A stretch of 64,000 bases of DNA from Spinacia oleracea (lineage: Eukaryota > Streptophyta > Magnoliopsida > Caryophyllales > Amaranthaceae), in the NCBI RefSeq assembly GCF_020520425.1, contig NC_079487.1, positions 4,015,501-4,079,500 on the forward strand, read 5' to 3'. The notes beneath the pieces are model-generated. The model was not told the DNA's origin and did no database searches. It was given only the letters and a program-made list of their open reading frames with translations. Within the stretch, counting starts at the first letter, position 1; every line of letters begins with the position of its first letter. The position numbers were made by a program, and so were the translations under genes. Shown here piece by piece: positions 10,497 to 22,746 of this stretch.

Positions 10497-10524
10497 GTCT
10501 CCCACTTGTCCTTAGGGACAAGTG
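10497..10524 (-). other. Polypurine tract with adjacent hairpin, copia B
   Basis: On the minus strand the tract AAGTGGGAGAC (10507-10497) directly precedes the LTR. Just upstream and overlapping it is a perfect 9-bp stem CACTTGTCC/GGACAAGTG with a 4-nt loop (10503-10524). Confidence 0.7.
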
Positions 10525-11355
10525 TGCATTTTCTAATTCCTTTACCGCTCGATGCTTTCTCTTGAACATAAGGTAAGAGTTGTCATCCTTATTATGTCCA
10601 GATGTGTTTCTCGGTTTCAGAGTTCAACTGTTCAAATAAACAGATAATCATAGCCTATGATTCATCTGAGCACAGCCATGCATTTTACAGTTTCTAGCTC
10701 TCCGAGTGGCCTTGTACAACTTTCAGCATCTCATCCCGATTTATGGGAGGACAATCCCAATCTTGCGATCTTGAGATTAGACTTCGTTTGATAGGTGATT
10801 ACCCGACCGTTGGCTTTATAGCCTCCTTTACGGTGTGACGGTTGACAACGCCAAAGTAAGCAGTTCTCAAACAAGTAATCTCAAATCACTCAGGTATTGA
10901 GGTTTAGTGTCTAATAATTTTAATGAAATTTACTTATGACAGATTTTCATCTCTTACAGTAAAGTTTCATAGGTCTGTCCGATACTAATCTTCCCAAAGT
11001 AAGTATCTATGCAAATGATTACGACATTGCCATGTCCACATAGTTCAAGAAACAGAACTACTAGTCATCTTGCATTCTAGTCGTCTAACGTTTTCTATGC
11101 GTCCATCTTTATAGAAAACTCCAACCAGGGACCATTTTCAACTTTTGACTTTCAAGTTCACTTGATAGACATTTCTTAGTCACAGGACTGGTCCTGACAG
11201 TCTATCTTAAATATTTCGTCAAATTGAAGGGACTCATCATTTAATAAACCACAAATTAAATGGAAAAATGAATTCTATTCATTTATGCGAATGATTAACC
11301 AATAATGTTTTACAAAGTATTAAACTCTAAAACTTTAAAACATTAAACAAGGACA
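10525..11355 (-). other. 3' untranslated region of copia B
   Basis: No ORF. Strongly similar, in inverse orientation, to 21990-22718 of element C, which marks B and C as close relatives although C has lost its genes. Confidence 0.7.
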
Positions 11356-13939
11356 TCAAAGCCATTCTCCAATATGCTTGATTCCCATAGCTGAAGTGTG
11401 CGAGTTGTGCTTCGCCTGCAGCAGAGGTTTAGTCAATGGATCTGAGATGTTGTCATCAGTTCCAATCTTGCTTATCTCGACTTCTTTTCTTTCAACGAAC
11501 TCTCGTAAAAGGTGAAATCTACGAAGTACATGCTTGACTCTTTGGTGGTGTCTAGGCTCCTTTGCCTGTGCAATAGCTCCATTATTATCACAATACAGAG
11601 CTATTGGTCCTTTAATGGAGGGGACTACACCAAGTTCACCTATGAACTTCCTTAGCCATATAGCTTCCTTTGCTGCTTCATGTGCAGCAATGTACTCCGC
11701 TTCAGTTGTAGAATCCGCAATGGTGCTTTGATTAGCACTTTTCCAGCTTACTGCACCTCCGTTGAGGCAGAAGACAAACCTAGACTGTGATCTGAAATCA
11801 TCTTTGTCGGTTTGGAAACTTGCGTCTGTATAGCCTTTAACAATTAATTCATCATCTCCACCATAGACCAGGAAATCATCTTTGTGCCTTTTCAGGTACT
11901 TCAGAATATTCTTGGCAGCAGTCCAATGTGCCTCTCCTGGGTCTGACTGGTATCTGCTCGTAGCACTGAGTGCATACGCAACATCCGGGCGTGTACATAT
12001 CATAGCATACATTATTGAACCAATCAATGATGCGTATGGAATCCCACTCATTCGTCTACGCTCATCAAGTGTTTTTGGGCACTAAGTCTTGCTTAGAGTC
12101 ATTCCATGAGACATGGGTAGGTAACCTCGCTTGGAGTCTGCCATCTTGAACCTTTCAAGCACCTTATTGATATAAGTGCTTTGACTAAGTCCAATCATCT
12201 TCTTAGATCTATCTCTGTAAATCTTGATGCCCGGTATGTATTGTGCTTCTCCTAGATCCTTCATCGAAAAACATTTCCCAAGCCGAATCTTGACAGAGTT
12301 CAACATAGGAATGTCATTTCCGATAAGTAATATGTCGTCGACATATAATACTAGAAAACCAATTTTTCTCCCACTGGCTTTCTTGTATACACAAGATTCG
12401 TCTACGTTCTTGACGAAGCCAAAGTCACTGACTGCTTCATCAAAACGTATATTCCAGCTCCTTGATGCCTGCTTCAATCCGTAGATTGATTTCTTAAGTT
12501 TGCATACCTTTTTAGCATTCTTTGGATCCTCAACACCCTCAGGCTGTGTCATAAACACAGTTTCTGTTAAAACGTCATTTAAGAAAGCGGTTTTGACATC
12601 CATCTGCCATATTTCATAATCGTAATATGCAGCGATTGCTAACATTATCCGAATAGACTTTAGCATTGAAACTGGTGAAAAGGTTTCATCGTAATCCACA
12701 CCGTGGACTTGCCTGTATCCTTTTGCAACCAATCTAGCTTTGAAAACTTCAAGTTTCCCATTCTTGTCCTTTTTCAGTTTGAAAACCCATTTGCTTCCTA
12801 TGGCTTGGTAGCCATCTGGCAAATCGACCAAATCCCAAACTTGGTTTTCCGACATGGAGTCTAATTCAGATTGCATGGCTTCTTGCCATTGCTTGGAGCT
12901 AGGGCTCGTCATAGCTTGTTTGTAAGTCGCAGGTTCATCACTTTCAAGTAATAGAACGTCATAGCTCTCGTTCGTCAAAATACCTAAGTACCTTTCCGGT
13001 TGAGATCTATATCTCTGCGATCTACGCGGGGTTACATTTCTAGATGGTCCATGATTCTCACAAGATACTTCTAAAGATCTCTGAGTTTCATCCTGAATGT
13101 CATCTTAAGCATTCTCTAGATTTTTTTGTTCGACTCGAATTTCTTCGAGGTCTACTTTTCTCCCACTTGTCATTTTGGAAATGTGATCCTTTTCCAAAAA
13201 GATACCATCTCGAGCAACAAACACCTTGTTCTCAGATGTATTGTAGAAGTAATACCCCTTTGTTTCCTTTGGGTAGCCCACAAGGATACATTTGTCAGAT
13301 TTTGGATGAAGTTTGTCTAAAATTAATCGTTTGACGTATACTTCACATCCCCAAATCTTTATAAAAGACACATTTGGAGGCTTTCCAAACCATAACTCAT
13401 ATGGAGTCTTTTCAACAGCTTTAGACGGAACTCTATTTATAGTGAGTGCAGCTGTATTTAGTGCATGTCCCCAAAATTCTATTGGAAGTTCAGCCTGACC
13501 CATCATTAATCTAACCATGTCTAGCAAGGTCCCGTTCCTCCGTTCCGACACACCGTTCCATTGTGGTGTTCCAGGAGGAGTCAATTCTGATAGAATTCCA
13601 CATTCTTTCAGATGGTCATCAAATTCATAGCTCAGATATTCACCGCCTCTATCAGACCGCAGTGCCTTAATCTTCTTGCCTAATTGATTCTCTACTTCAC
13701 TCTGAAATTCTTTGAATTTGTCAAAGGATTCAGACTTATGCTTCATTAGGTAGACATAACCATATCTACTGAAGTCATCAGTGAAAGTGATAAAGTAGCT
13801 GAAACCACCTCTATCATTTGTACTCATTGGTCCACATACATCTGTATGGATTAAACCCAATAGTTCAGTTGCTCTTTCTCCAACTTTAGAGAAAGGTTGC
13901 TTTGTCATTTTGCCAAGTAAACATGATTCGCACTTAGCA
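11356..13939 (-). pseudogene. Copia B pol: integrase core, RT and RNase H with two nonsense codons
   Basis: One reading frame on the minus strand from the insertion point of element C to GIKHIGEWL and a stop at 11356. In order: zinc-finger half CESCLLGK; integrase core (DVCGPM, DDFSRYGYV, LRSDRGGEY, NGVSERRNG); a linker; RT with WVFKLKKDKNG, ARLVAKGY and the catalytic YVDD (near 12335-12346); RNase H with DSTTEAEYIA and YCDNNGAIA. The frame is continuous except for a TAA at 13107-13105 after the integrase and a TAG at 12084-12082 between RT and RNase H. The integrase HHCC finger is cut, with its His half at about 24200. Such pol normally acts in virus-like particles in the cytoplasm to copy and insert the element; this copy cannot do so. 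Confidence 0.9.
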
Positions 13940-13944
13940 TAATC
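13940..13944. repeat. Target-site duplication TAATC, left of element C
   Basis: TAATC here and at 24135-24139 flank element C. It is a 5-bp duplication of B's integrase codons, as expected for copia integration. Confidence 0.9.
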
Positions 13945-14254
13945 TGAAAGAAATAATGCCCTTGGTCCAAGTATGCATTCAATGATAAGTCTAATAAATG
14001 CGGTTCAGTATTAATTAACAAGTTAATAATTCAGTGAGATCAAGTGAGCTGAATGCCTAGCTAGAGGCCGCTTCAGTTCAAGTGGAATTAATGATATTAA
14101 TCCACAGCTTACTCTTGACTGAACCCGTAGGGTCACACAAATAGTACGTAAACGGATCAAGTATTTAATGGCATTAAATACTCCATCTATGGATATTCGG
14201 AATCGACGGATCTTGGTTCCAGTGGGAGCTGAGATCGTCAAAGGCAAGCAAATG

Positions 14255-14580
14255 AATACTCCGGAAATGATGATATTGCCGGAAACGGAAATATAGATCG
14301 TATCGGAAATATAAATATTATCCAAGTCGTAGATGTTGCCGGAAACGGAAACATGGTACGTATCGGAAAATATTATCGGAAATAGAAATATTGCCGGAAT
14401 CGGAAATATTGCCGGAAACGGAAATATTGTCTGAATCGGAAATATTATCGGAATAGGAAAATAAATCCGGAAACGGAAATATTAAATATTTGTTCAAAAC
14501 GGAAATTAATTCCGGAATCGGAAATGTTAAATATTGTTCGTATCGGAAATGAATTCCGGAATCGGAAAATTAATCGGAAG
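14255..14580 (+). repeat. U3 minisatellite of CGGAAATATT units
   Basis: Irregular 15-18-bp units of the form CCGGAAACGGAAATATTGTC / GGAATCGGAAATATTATC. The same array is at 23065-23375, 59455-59765 and, inverted, 31725-32045. Unit composition differs between copies. Position upstream of the TATA box suggests an enhancer-like block; that is inference. Confidence 0.8.
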
Positions 14581-14968
14581 CGCGTCGTACGAATTAGCAT
14601 CGGACGAGCTTGCTAGACGAAGGCCCAGCACGAAGCCAGGCCCACGTCCAGCAAGGGAAACACGCGCCACAACACGCCAGCCCAAGGCTGCGCCAGGCCC
14701 ACCGCAAGGCAGGCCCAGCGCGCGCCCAAGGCTGCGGCAGTCGTGGGCTGCGTTGCTCGGGCTGTGCGCGCGCGCGCATGGCGCCCCTCGTGGGCTGCTG
14801 TGCGTGCGTGTGTGTTTGTGTTCACATACGAAACCTAAAACGTACAGGATTCGTTTAATGATTAAATTCCTAATCCTGAAAGATAAATTAATTAAATAAG
14901 AGTTCCACTAGGATTCTAATTTAATTAATTCGTATCCTAGTAGGATTCCAATTCTCTTTCCATACCCC

Positions 14969-14976
14969 TATAAATA
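14969..14976 (+). promoter_or_regulatory. TATA box, 5' LTR of copia C
   Basis: TATAAATA in CCCCTATAAATATGTGG. Equivalent boxes lie at 23772-23779, 60174-60181 and, on the minus strand, 28589-28582. Confidence 0.75.
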
Positions 14977-15334
14977 TGTGGCCTGGGTTCACAATTTATG
15001 ACGAGTTTTCAAGTATTCAAAGTGAGTTTTTGAGAGAAAAATTCAGTCACACATCTTGCCTAAAAGTGCCGAAAATTATTAGTACCTTAAGGGCGATTCT
15101 AGTTGGTCAATCTTAAGGCGGATCCGGACGTGCTGTGGACTATCTACGGAGGGACGACACTTGGAGTCCTAAAGACTTGTTCTTGTTCGGTTCGGGCGCA
15201 GCTAGGGAAGGCACGCAACAAAGAGTATGCATCTAAATTATGCTATATGATTATGTGTAAATAATATGTATTCCTGGCTAAATGGTTTTTTTCCGCATGA
15301 TTTATGAATTGTCATATGTACCATAACCTAACAG

Positions 15335-15348
15335 TGGTATCACGAGCC
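15335..15348 (+). other. Primer binding site of copia C
   Basis: TGGTATCACGAGCC, one base after the LTR end. It matches the tRNA-iMet complement (TGGTATCAGAGC) except for an extra C after TGGTATCA, the same change as in element B. Confidence 0.8.
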
Positions 15349-18010
15349 TCTTATTATTTTTATAATCTAAATTGCATGAACATGGTTAAATATTACAAAT
15401 TTGCAAGAATTAAAAGGGGTGATTAATTTTCGTAATTGTTAATTAATTGCAAATTGCGTTTATTTAATGATACGTACGCAGTTTTTCGGCAGTTTCTTCG
15501 TTACTCATCCAAATCGAGTGATTTTTGTGTCAATTCCGCATGTAAAAGGCATTCTAAAATTTTGACAAACTATGACTTTTCGAAGGTTTTAGTTTTTCGA
15601 ATGCAAAATTTCGTAAATTTAAGATGTTAAATTAAATATTTGCGATTCTCGTTGATAAATCTTGAATTTTTGATTGACCTACTGTATATGTTTAACAAGT
15701 TTGAATGCCTAGCCTTGTTAATTATGCAATCTAATTTGTAATTATGATTAATTTGTTGAAAATTAGAATAATTTAGAATTAATTTGATTTTCATAATTAA
15801 TTATAATTTAATTGGATACCTATGATTAAAAACCACCATAAAAATTGTAAATTTATGATAAATTTTAAATTTTTATGACCTAGGCTTGAATCCATGTTAA
15901 TCGGAAATCAATTGAATAATAAATTTTCGATTTTTTCGCCCTAAAATTATGAAATTAATATTATTTATTAATTTGTCATTAATTTTAAATATAAAATTTT
16001 AAATTTTATGCGATTCGTTCGTAAAACTTGCACGCACAAAGCAATGGACGCTACGTGTTACCCTTAAGGGGTGTTGTATAGTGCGGGCATGTGACGACGA
16101 GCAAGGGAGCTCGTCGCCCATGCGGCACGAATGCAATGAGCAAGGCCATGGTGCACGAGCACAAGGCAGTAGCCCTGCCTTGCGTCGTGGGCTATGGGCG
16201 ATGGACGAATGGGCAATGGGCGAAGGCAAGGCACGGCAGTCGCGTGTGGGCAGCAAGCGAGCTGCGCCACAACGCGCACTGCCTCGCGCAAGCGCGCGCA
16301 GCCTCGCGCGCAGCGAGCGCAAGCTCGCGTGCCACGAGTGCTGCGCCCAGCGTCGATGCCGAGCGAACGCAGCGAGCGATGGCTCGCGTGCATCGAGCGC
16401 TAGCGCGCGCGCAGCGAGCACAAGCTCGCGTGGAGCCTTGCGAAGGATAGCAGCAGCAGCTATGCGACGCAGCGTATGGGCTGCGCGCACATGGCCAGCG
16501 ATGGCTGTGTGCGTGTGGCCCATGGGCGTGCGATGCGTGAGGTGTTTGCGTTGCGATTAGATCGTTTTGAAATTTTAATTTGAAATTTTCAGTTTACGTA
16601 ATTTTAATTAATTTTAAAATTAATAATTTAAATTATTTTCTTGGATTTTAATTTTGAATATTGTAATTATAATAAATTTTATTTATTCTAATTATTTTAC
16701 TAAAATTAAAATCATGAAATAATTTAAATACGACTGAAATTAAATCAAACTTTTGGATTCAATTATAAATTTATATGAGCTTTAAATTTTTAATTAAATT
16801 TGTATGTTTCCGGTTAGACTGGAAATACATTATTATGTTTAAAATTAGTAAAGCATATGAATTTATTGGTTTAAGTGGGAGCGCTTTTAGTCATAAACTC
16901 TTGATTAGGTCTACAAATCCTTAAGGTTAAAACAACTTGATTAGAATTAATAAGGACTGAATAATTGGTAGATTATTGGTGCCCTTGATTAATTGCTGCA
17001 AATGTTTACGTGATGCATAATGTGTTTAACTAACCAGCTATGTGGGCCATTCATGATAATGAATGGGTGAATGGTATATATTGTATATGTACTGTTTTGC
17101 AGGTTATGAAGTGACTAGTATGGCCCAAATAGGATAGAAAATATGGTCTGCGTACCATTAATTTGAATGTAATTGGTCTATAGTACCAAAGTTATTTTTC
17201 AATTCAAATATGGTCTGCGTACCATCAAATAGTTGTAATTAGTTATAGCTTATCCTATTTGAAGAAAATGGTGCCTCCCACGGAGATTTTCAAGACGGAC
17301 TTTGAAGTTAAAGCTTCAAGATGAAGTCGGGCCATACTAGATCACATTAATCTTATGCATGTTTTAAGTTATTTATTGCTTTTAAATATGTCTTAAAATG
17401 CATGAGATCAAAGCTTGATTATGTTGCATGATTAAGGATTTTAGTTCACTTAAAATCTAACCAACATAGTAAGAGCCTTAAGTTCCAAACTTAAAAAAAA
17501 TTGAGTTAAAAGGTGCCATGCCAAAATATACACTTGCTTGGATATCCTTTACATCAATCTAGTAATAGCTTTCGCTCAGCGAGGTGTTACTTATTGGTCC
17601 TAAAGGGGCAAGGTACACAAATAATTGTGAGTACATGTTAGTTTTGGTGAAACTCAACGATATAAGTAAGGAGTCCTTTTATGTCGTGGCAAAATCGATA
17701 GGTTTACCTAATAAGTTCTTAGACGTACCTATCAACCAAGAGTAGTTTCTAGACTATTAGCAAAAGGCTTTTGCTTACCTAAAATGTTTTAGAATTGAGT
17801 CGACAAACTGTGCTTAATTCTTCAATGGTTTTAGGATCTTGGAATCATTTTATTCACACCTGCCGGAACACATAATTCGAATAAAATGCTAATGACTTGT
17901 TTAAATTGCATGATTGCTTTCATTTTCAAGTTATTATTCATGATAAATGTTTAGACTTTGCATGCTTCAATATATGTTTTAATTATTGTTTATAATTAAA
18001 TATCTTGCAC
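15349..18010 (+). other. Untranslated leader of copia C
   Basis: Long AT-rich leader shared with elements B (25510-28210, inverted) and D (60548-63147). It contains a GC-rich island (16027-16560) and a duplicated ATATGGTCTGCGTACCAT motif near 17145 and 17208. I see no gene. Confidence 0.7.
16027..16560. repeat. GC-rich hypervariable island in the copia leader (copy C)
   Basis: Sharp island of GC-rich, CG-dinucleotide-rich sequence inside AT-rich leader. It starts CTTGCACGCACAAAGC and includes a perfect 8-bp hairpin CGACGAGC/GCTCGTCG at 16095-16116. Overlapping ORFs on both strands, rich in Ala and Arg, are composition artefacts. Homologous islands at 26994-27483 (inverted) and 61267-61690 differ in length and inner sequence. 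Confidence 0.8.
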
Positions 18011-21000
18011 TGCAGTAAATCCTTTTAGAAAGGTAACAGTAAATTTCCTCGATTGGTAGTGAATCCAAGAACGATTCACGGAAATGAGAGAAAGTGAGCA
18101 ATTTAAAATGTACGTTTCTTATAGCGACTTTTATGGTTGTTTTCGAACATCAAAGTCGAATGGCAAACCAATTGGTGCTTGTGAATTCAAAATACACTAT
18201 AGTTTTGAGATCATAAAGCATTGAGTTTAATACGCTCAGCTTTACCAATGGTTAACAACCTAAAATATTTTTTCCATTTAATTCTCGAATGAGTCTAGAC
18301 CCTAGACATTCGAATAGATCGATGCTTAGAGAACTTTAGAAGCTTCTGGTAAGATCATCTAGTTGAAACAAAATATTCAACATAAATTAAAATGGTAAAG
18401 AACCTTGTTGGTGACATTGGACATGTCTAACAAAGTATAAAAGTCAACACTAAAGAATTCTTAAGACTATAAGAAAGGGTACAAGAAATAGGAAAACAAA
18501 GGAACAAATGAAAGGAATTTATAATTCCGTTTCTACCTATAAGTTTATGTTTAAAGAGAAGTGACCTAGCAATCAAACTTCCTTGGTATCATATACCGCT
18601 TGAGGTTCTTACTTCGGTAATAACTCAAACAATGGAAGCTAGGCTACACTAATGACCTACAAGTGGGAAATGAAGCATGGCAATGCTACATTAGTTGTAG
18701 GGTCATCTAGTTTGTTTTAAGTCCTTTTAAGGCTGGAACTTAATGGCTATTTTGTTCCATAATCAGCATACCTAAATTTCTGCTTCAAACACAGAAAGAC
18801 TCACATTCAGAAGAACAAAAACAATTCTTGTTTGTTTGTTTGTTTATTTGAATAAAATGGTCAATTACAGGTTGAGTCAATATGCTTGATTAAAACAAAC
18901 AACTCTTTAACAATAAAACTTTACTAGGTTCAAATCAACCCCTTGATTTGAGTTCCACTAATCTTTGGCATTGTTGCTTAGACCATATCAACAAGTTAAC
19001 ATTCAAAAGCTCTATTTTAATGGACTTTTGAAAGTTGGTTGATTTCTAGATCAACTTAAGACAAGCAAGTCTTACTTGTTGAAAGTAACAAAGAATATGA
19101 ACTATTGTTAGAACGCCTAGACGATAGAGTTCAAAGCTAAAGAAAGGTTTTATGACTTTATTATTTCACATGGATTTGAGTGAATATAGGTTTATTTACT
19201 CAAATGTGATATAAGTTGAATCTGTTTGGCTAGTTCAAAGATTCAGAAGTATAAAATCCACTTGGCAAGAAATCATAAAGATCTAGGTTAGATCATGTTG
19301 ATGATTACTTGAGACCAAATATGATCATCAATTATTGTGTGTTGTAATTTCACAATCTAGCTCCATAAGATATGGCATATCTAAGTTGGAATGATCGAAG
19401 TCGATTAGTACTTGATTCGATCAATGATGGATCATAAAGACTTTTCCTATAATTTCTAAAAATGCTCAACTACCACCAAACCAAACCAAATTCGTCAAAG
19501 CTATTGAAAAGTAATTTCAGAATATCTTTTCATAATATATCTAAAGAGTTCCTAAACTCAGTGGGAGCTTAGTGTTTGTTATTCAACAAACTAAGGCCCA
19601 AGTCTAGATATATGTTTCATTATGATTTATTCAAATGAGACACAAGGGTATTGTTTCTACCACGAATTTTTGAGAACATAATGTTTGTTTGCTCGAAATA
19701 ATGTCCTTTTGGAGATTCGTTTCCAAAATGACAAGTGGGAGAAAATAGACCTCGAAAGTCTTCGAGGCGAACAACAAACATAAACGGACATTCCGGAGGC
19801 TTTTCGAAGTGCTTCAGAAAATCCGAACTTATTCTTTAAGGACTTTAGAAGTGGCTTTTAAAGAATAGACATCTCTTAGAAGACTTTACAAGTGCTTCAA
19901 GGAGAATAGAATATTCAAAGGACTCTCAAAGTGCCTGTTGATATTCTATTGTTTGATGTTCTATACCCAAGTAGGCATAGAGTTCAAGTCACTGGAACTA
20001 TGAGATTCTTCTATTAGATAGTAAAGAAACATAGAGTTCTGGTCAATGAAACTATGAGATTCTTCTATTAGATAGTGAAGAAACCTACAACTTGCAGTCA
20101 AACTATTATCATGTAGATTAATGAGTTTGTGACCTGTAAGAAAGCTATGACGAAACCCAGATTCCCTAAAATGGTTAGAGGCCATATATAGACTCAAATG
20201 TTTTAAATGGTTAGAGGCCATAAAACATACTCAATGTTTTGATGACAAAATTGAAATTTTGTTGATTTGCAAGAATAGTTTCACACCTATTGGTTGCAAA
20301 GTTTGTTTTAAGGATAAAAACCATCAAACATGAAATTGTGTTCACACACAAAGCTAGATTAGTTGCTAAAGGTTACAAGCAAATTCACGGCGTGGATTGT
20401 GTTGAAACCTCATGCATAATCGTAATGCTCAAGTCTATAAATCAAGCAATGATTGCATATTGGTACATATAGCAATTGGATGACAAAACGTATTCCTCAA
20501 TCAAATGTTGGAATAAAATATGTACATGGTATGTCATAGGATTTGTGGATCCAAATAAATGCTTGAAAAGGAAAGCTAGCTTATAAAATCTAAGTACAGA
20601 TTTAAGCAAGCAATTGGGAATTGGAACTGTATTTTGAGTGAAGCTAATAAGCATTTTAGTTTCATAAAATATACATGATTCTTATAGATATATAAGAAGT
20701 TTAGTGGGAGTACATAAAAACTTAATTGGTCCTATGTGTATCACACACATATCTCTCTATTGTAAAATAACATTCAAATGCTAATGACTTAGATTTGAGA
20801 TTATTCATCAATGATGGACCATGGCGAAACTTAGTACATACTGGGTATTAAGATCTATTTACAAAGATCTTATGATATTGTTTTGGATTAAGTAATGGCA
20901 TTTACTAAATCAAACACGAAAGTCTCCATTGGAGATATTCGACCCATGTGAATAAATCTAAGTAAAGGATGTTTGAACTATGTATAAGCATTTACTAAGT

Positions 21001-22000
21001 TAAACATCAAAGAGTCTAAATGAGATTCTTAACCTATATTATATGTCAAAGAATTTAGCTGAATTTAGTATCTACTGAAACTAGATAAGCTAAAGTTACA
21101 TGAATAGAATTCAATTGGGAATTATTCTGCAAAAGAATTTATCATGTATGATATAATATGAGGATCGCCAAAAACGTATCGTATGACTTTAGGCATGACG
21201 AACATATACCAATCTCTATTGATCTAAATGAAGATCAACTAGATTGAGATCAAGAATACTTATGGTACTTGAAAAGGTACATAGGAATATTTCTTGATTC
21301 AAGGAAATAAAGATATGCTAAATATTGATGCTACACGCATAAACACTGGCAAAGGATCAAGCAAGACCCTTTGGAGTTAACCATTGATAAGGACGAGCTA
21401 TAGAGCATCGTGTTTTGAAATGGCAACATGGATTGGAGACCATGAGTTGTTGCGTGGGAAATTAAATATTAATTTCTATGTTCTAAGATACAGCTGGAAA
21501 GTCTTCCACATATTTGTGAACTACTTGGATAAGCAAATCCAAACAAAGCATCACTAGCAACCTATACAGTTGAAGTAAAAGTACTTATTGCCTAAGAAGC
21601 AATAAAACAGAGTTGTTTATATTAATGAGTTCTTCATTAAACTTGGGTGGATCACATGTCTGCTAACTTGATGGCTCTTCATTGCAAAATGCGTAGAACC
21701 ACTATCGAAATAAGAAAGACTAGATCACATAATAAACAAACTCAAAAGATCTTATCATCCTATCTCGAATATCATTCGATGAAAAAGATATTAAGATTGG
21801 CAAAGCATGATAACTAAACCTATGCAACAAGTGAGAAGCAACACTCACGTTGTAGCACTGGAAATCAAGCATAGCTTTGAATTCCATGAACTGTTTTAAA
21901 GATGGGTTTGAGGCCCATGGTTGTAAAACAATGGGTTGAACATTTATCATATATGAAATGTATTTTCATATTCCATTTAATCTTGGTTTAGTATTAAATG
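18011..22000 (+). pseudogene. Decayed gag-pol body of copia C
   Basis: No frame longer than about 80 codons. Remnants are visible: an integrase-RT linker resembling B's (about 19725-19765), an RT piece with ARLVAKGYKQIHGVD (near 20355-20400), and diffuse RNase H-like sequence before 22000. Stops and frameshifts are dense throughout. With LTRs this similar, the decay must largely predate the last transposition. Confidence 0.65.
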
Positions 22001-22718
22001 ATGAGTCCCTTCAATTTGACGATATATTCAAGATAGACTGTCAGGACCAGTCCTGTGACTAAGAAATGTCTATCAAGTGAACTTGAATGTCAAAAGTTGA
22101 AAATGGACCCTGGTCGAAGTTTTCTATAAAATTGGACGCATAGAAAACGTTAGACGATTAGAATGCAAGATGACTAGTAGTTCTGTTTCTTGAACTATGT
22201 GGACATGGCAATGTCATAATCATTTGCATAGATACTTACTTTGTGAAGACTAGTATCGGACAAGACCTATGAAACTTTACTGTAAGAGATGAAAATCTGT
22301 CATAAGTAAATTTCATTAAAATTATTAGACACTAAATCCTCAATACCTGAGTGATTTGAGATTACTTGTTTGAGAACTGGTTACTTTGATGTTGACCAAC
22401 CGTCGCACCGTAAAAGGAGGCTATAAAGGCAACACTCAGGTAATCACCTATCAAACGAAGTATAATCTCAAGATCGCAAGATTGGGATTGTCCTCCCATA
22501 AATCGGGATGAGATGCTTCAAAGTTGTACAAGGCCACTCGGAGAGCTAGAAACTGTGAAATGCATGGCCGTGCTCGGATGAATCATAGGCTATGATTATC
22601 TGTTTATTTGATCAGTTGAACTCTGAAACCGAGGAACACCTCTGGACATAATAAGGATGACAACTCTTACCTTATGTTCAAGAGCAAGCATCGAGCGACA
22701 AAGGAATTAGGAAATGCA
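22001..22718 (+). other. 3' untranslated region of copia C
   Basis: Matches the reverse complement of 10525-11250 in element B; no gene seen. Confidence 0.7.
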
Positions 22719-22746
22719 CACTTGTCCCTAAGGACAAGTGGGAGAC
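22719..22746 (+). other. Polypurine tract with adjacent hairpin, copia C
   Basis: A perfect 9-bp stem CACTTGTCC/GGACAAGTG (22719-22727 with 22732-22740) runs into the tract AAGTGGGAGAC that ends at the LTR. Confidence 0.75.

Larger units (their letters stand above)
13945..15333 (+). mobile_element. 5' LTR of copia C
   Basis: TGAAAGAAATAATG ... CATAACCTAACA. U3 holds an array of short CGGAAATATT-type units (about 14255-14580), then a GC-rich segment (14580-14830) and a TATA box at 14969-14976. It is nearly identical to 22747-24134. Confidence 0.9.

Noticed and set aside
14534..14899. ORFs in the GC-rich part of the copia LTR (also at 23337, 31426 and 59724)
   Set aside because: They repeat with the LTR, occur in several frames at once and have no protein motif; the LTR is regulatory DNA.
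15999..16560. Several overlapping ORFs of 60-174 codons on both strands, rich in Ala and Arg
   Set aside because: They lie in a GC-rich island where stop codons are rare in all frames. They are not conserved between the three copies of the island.
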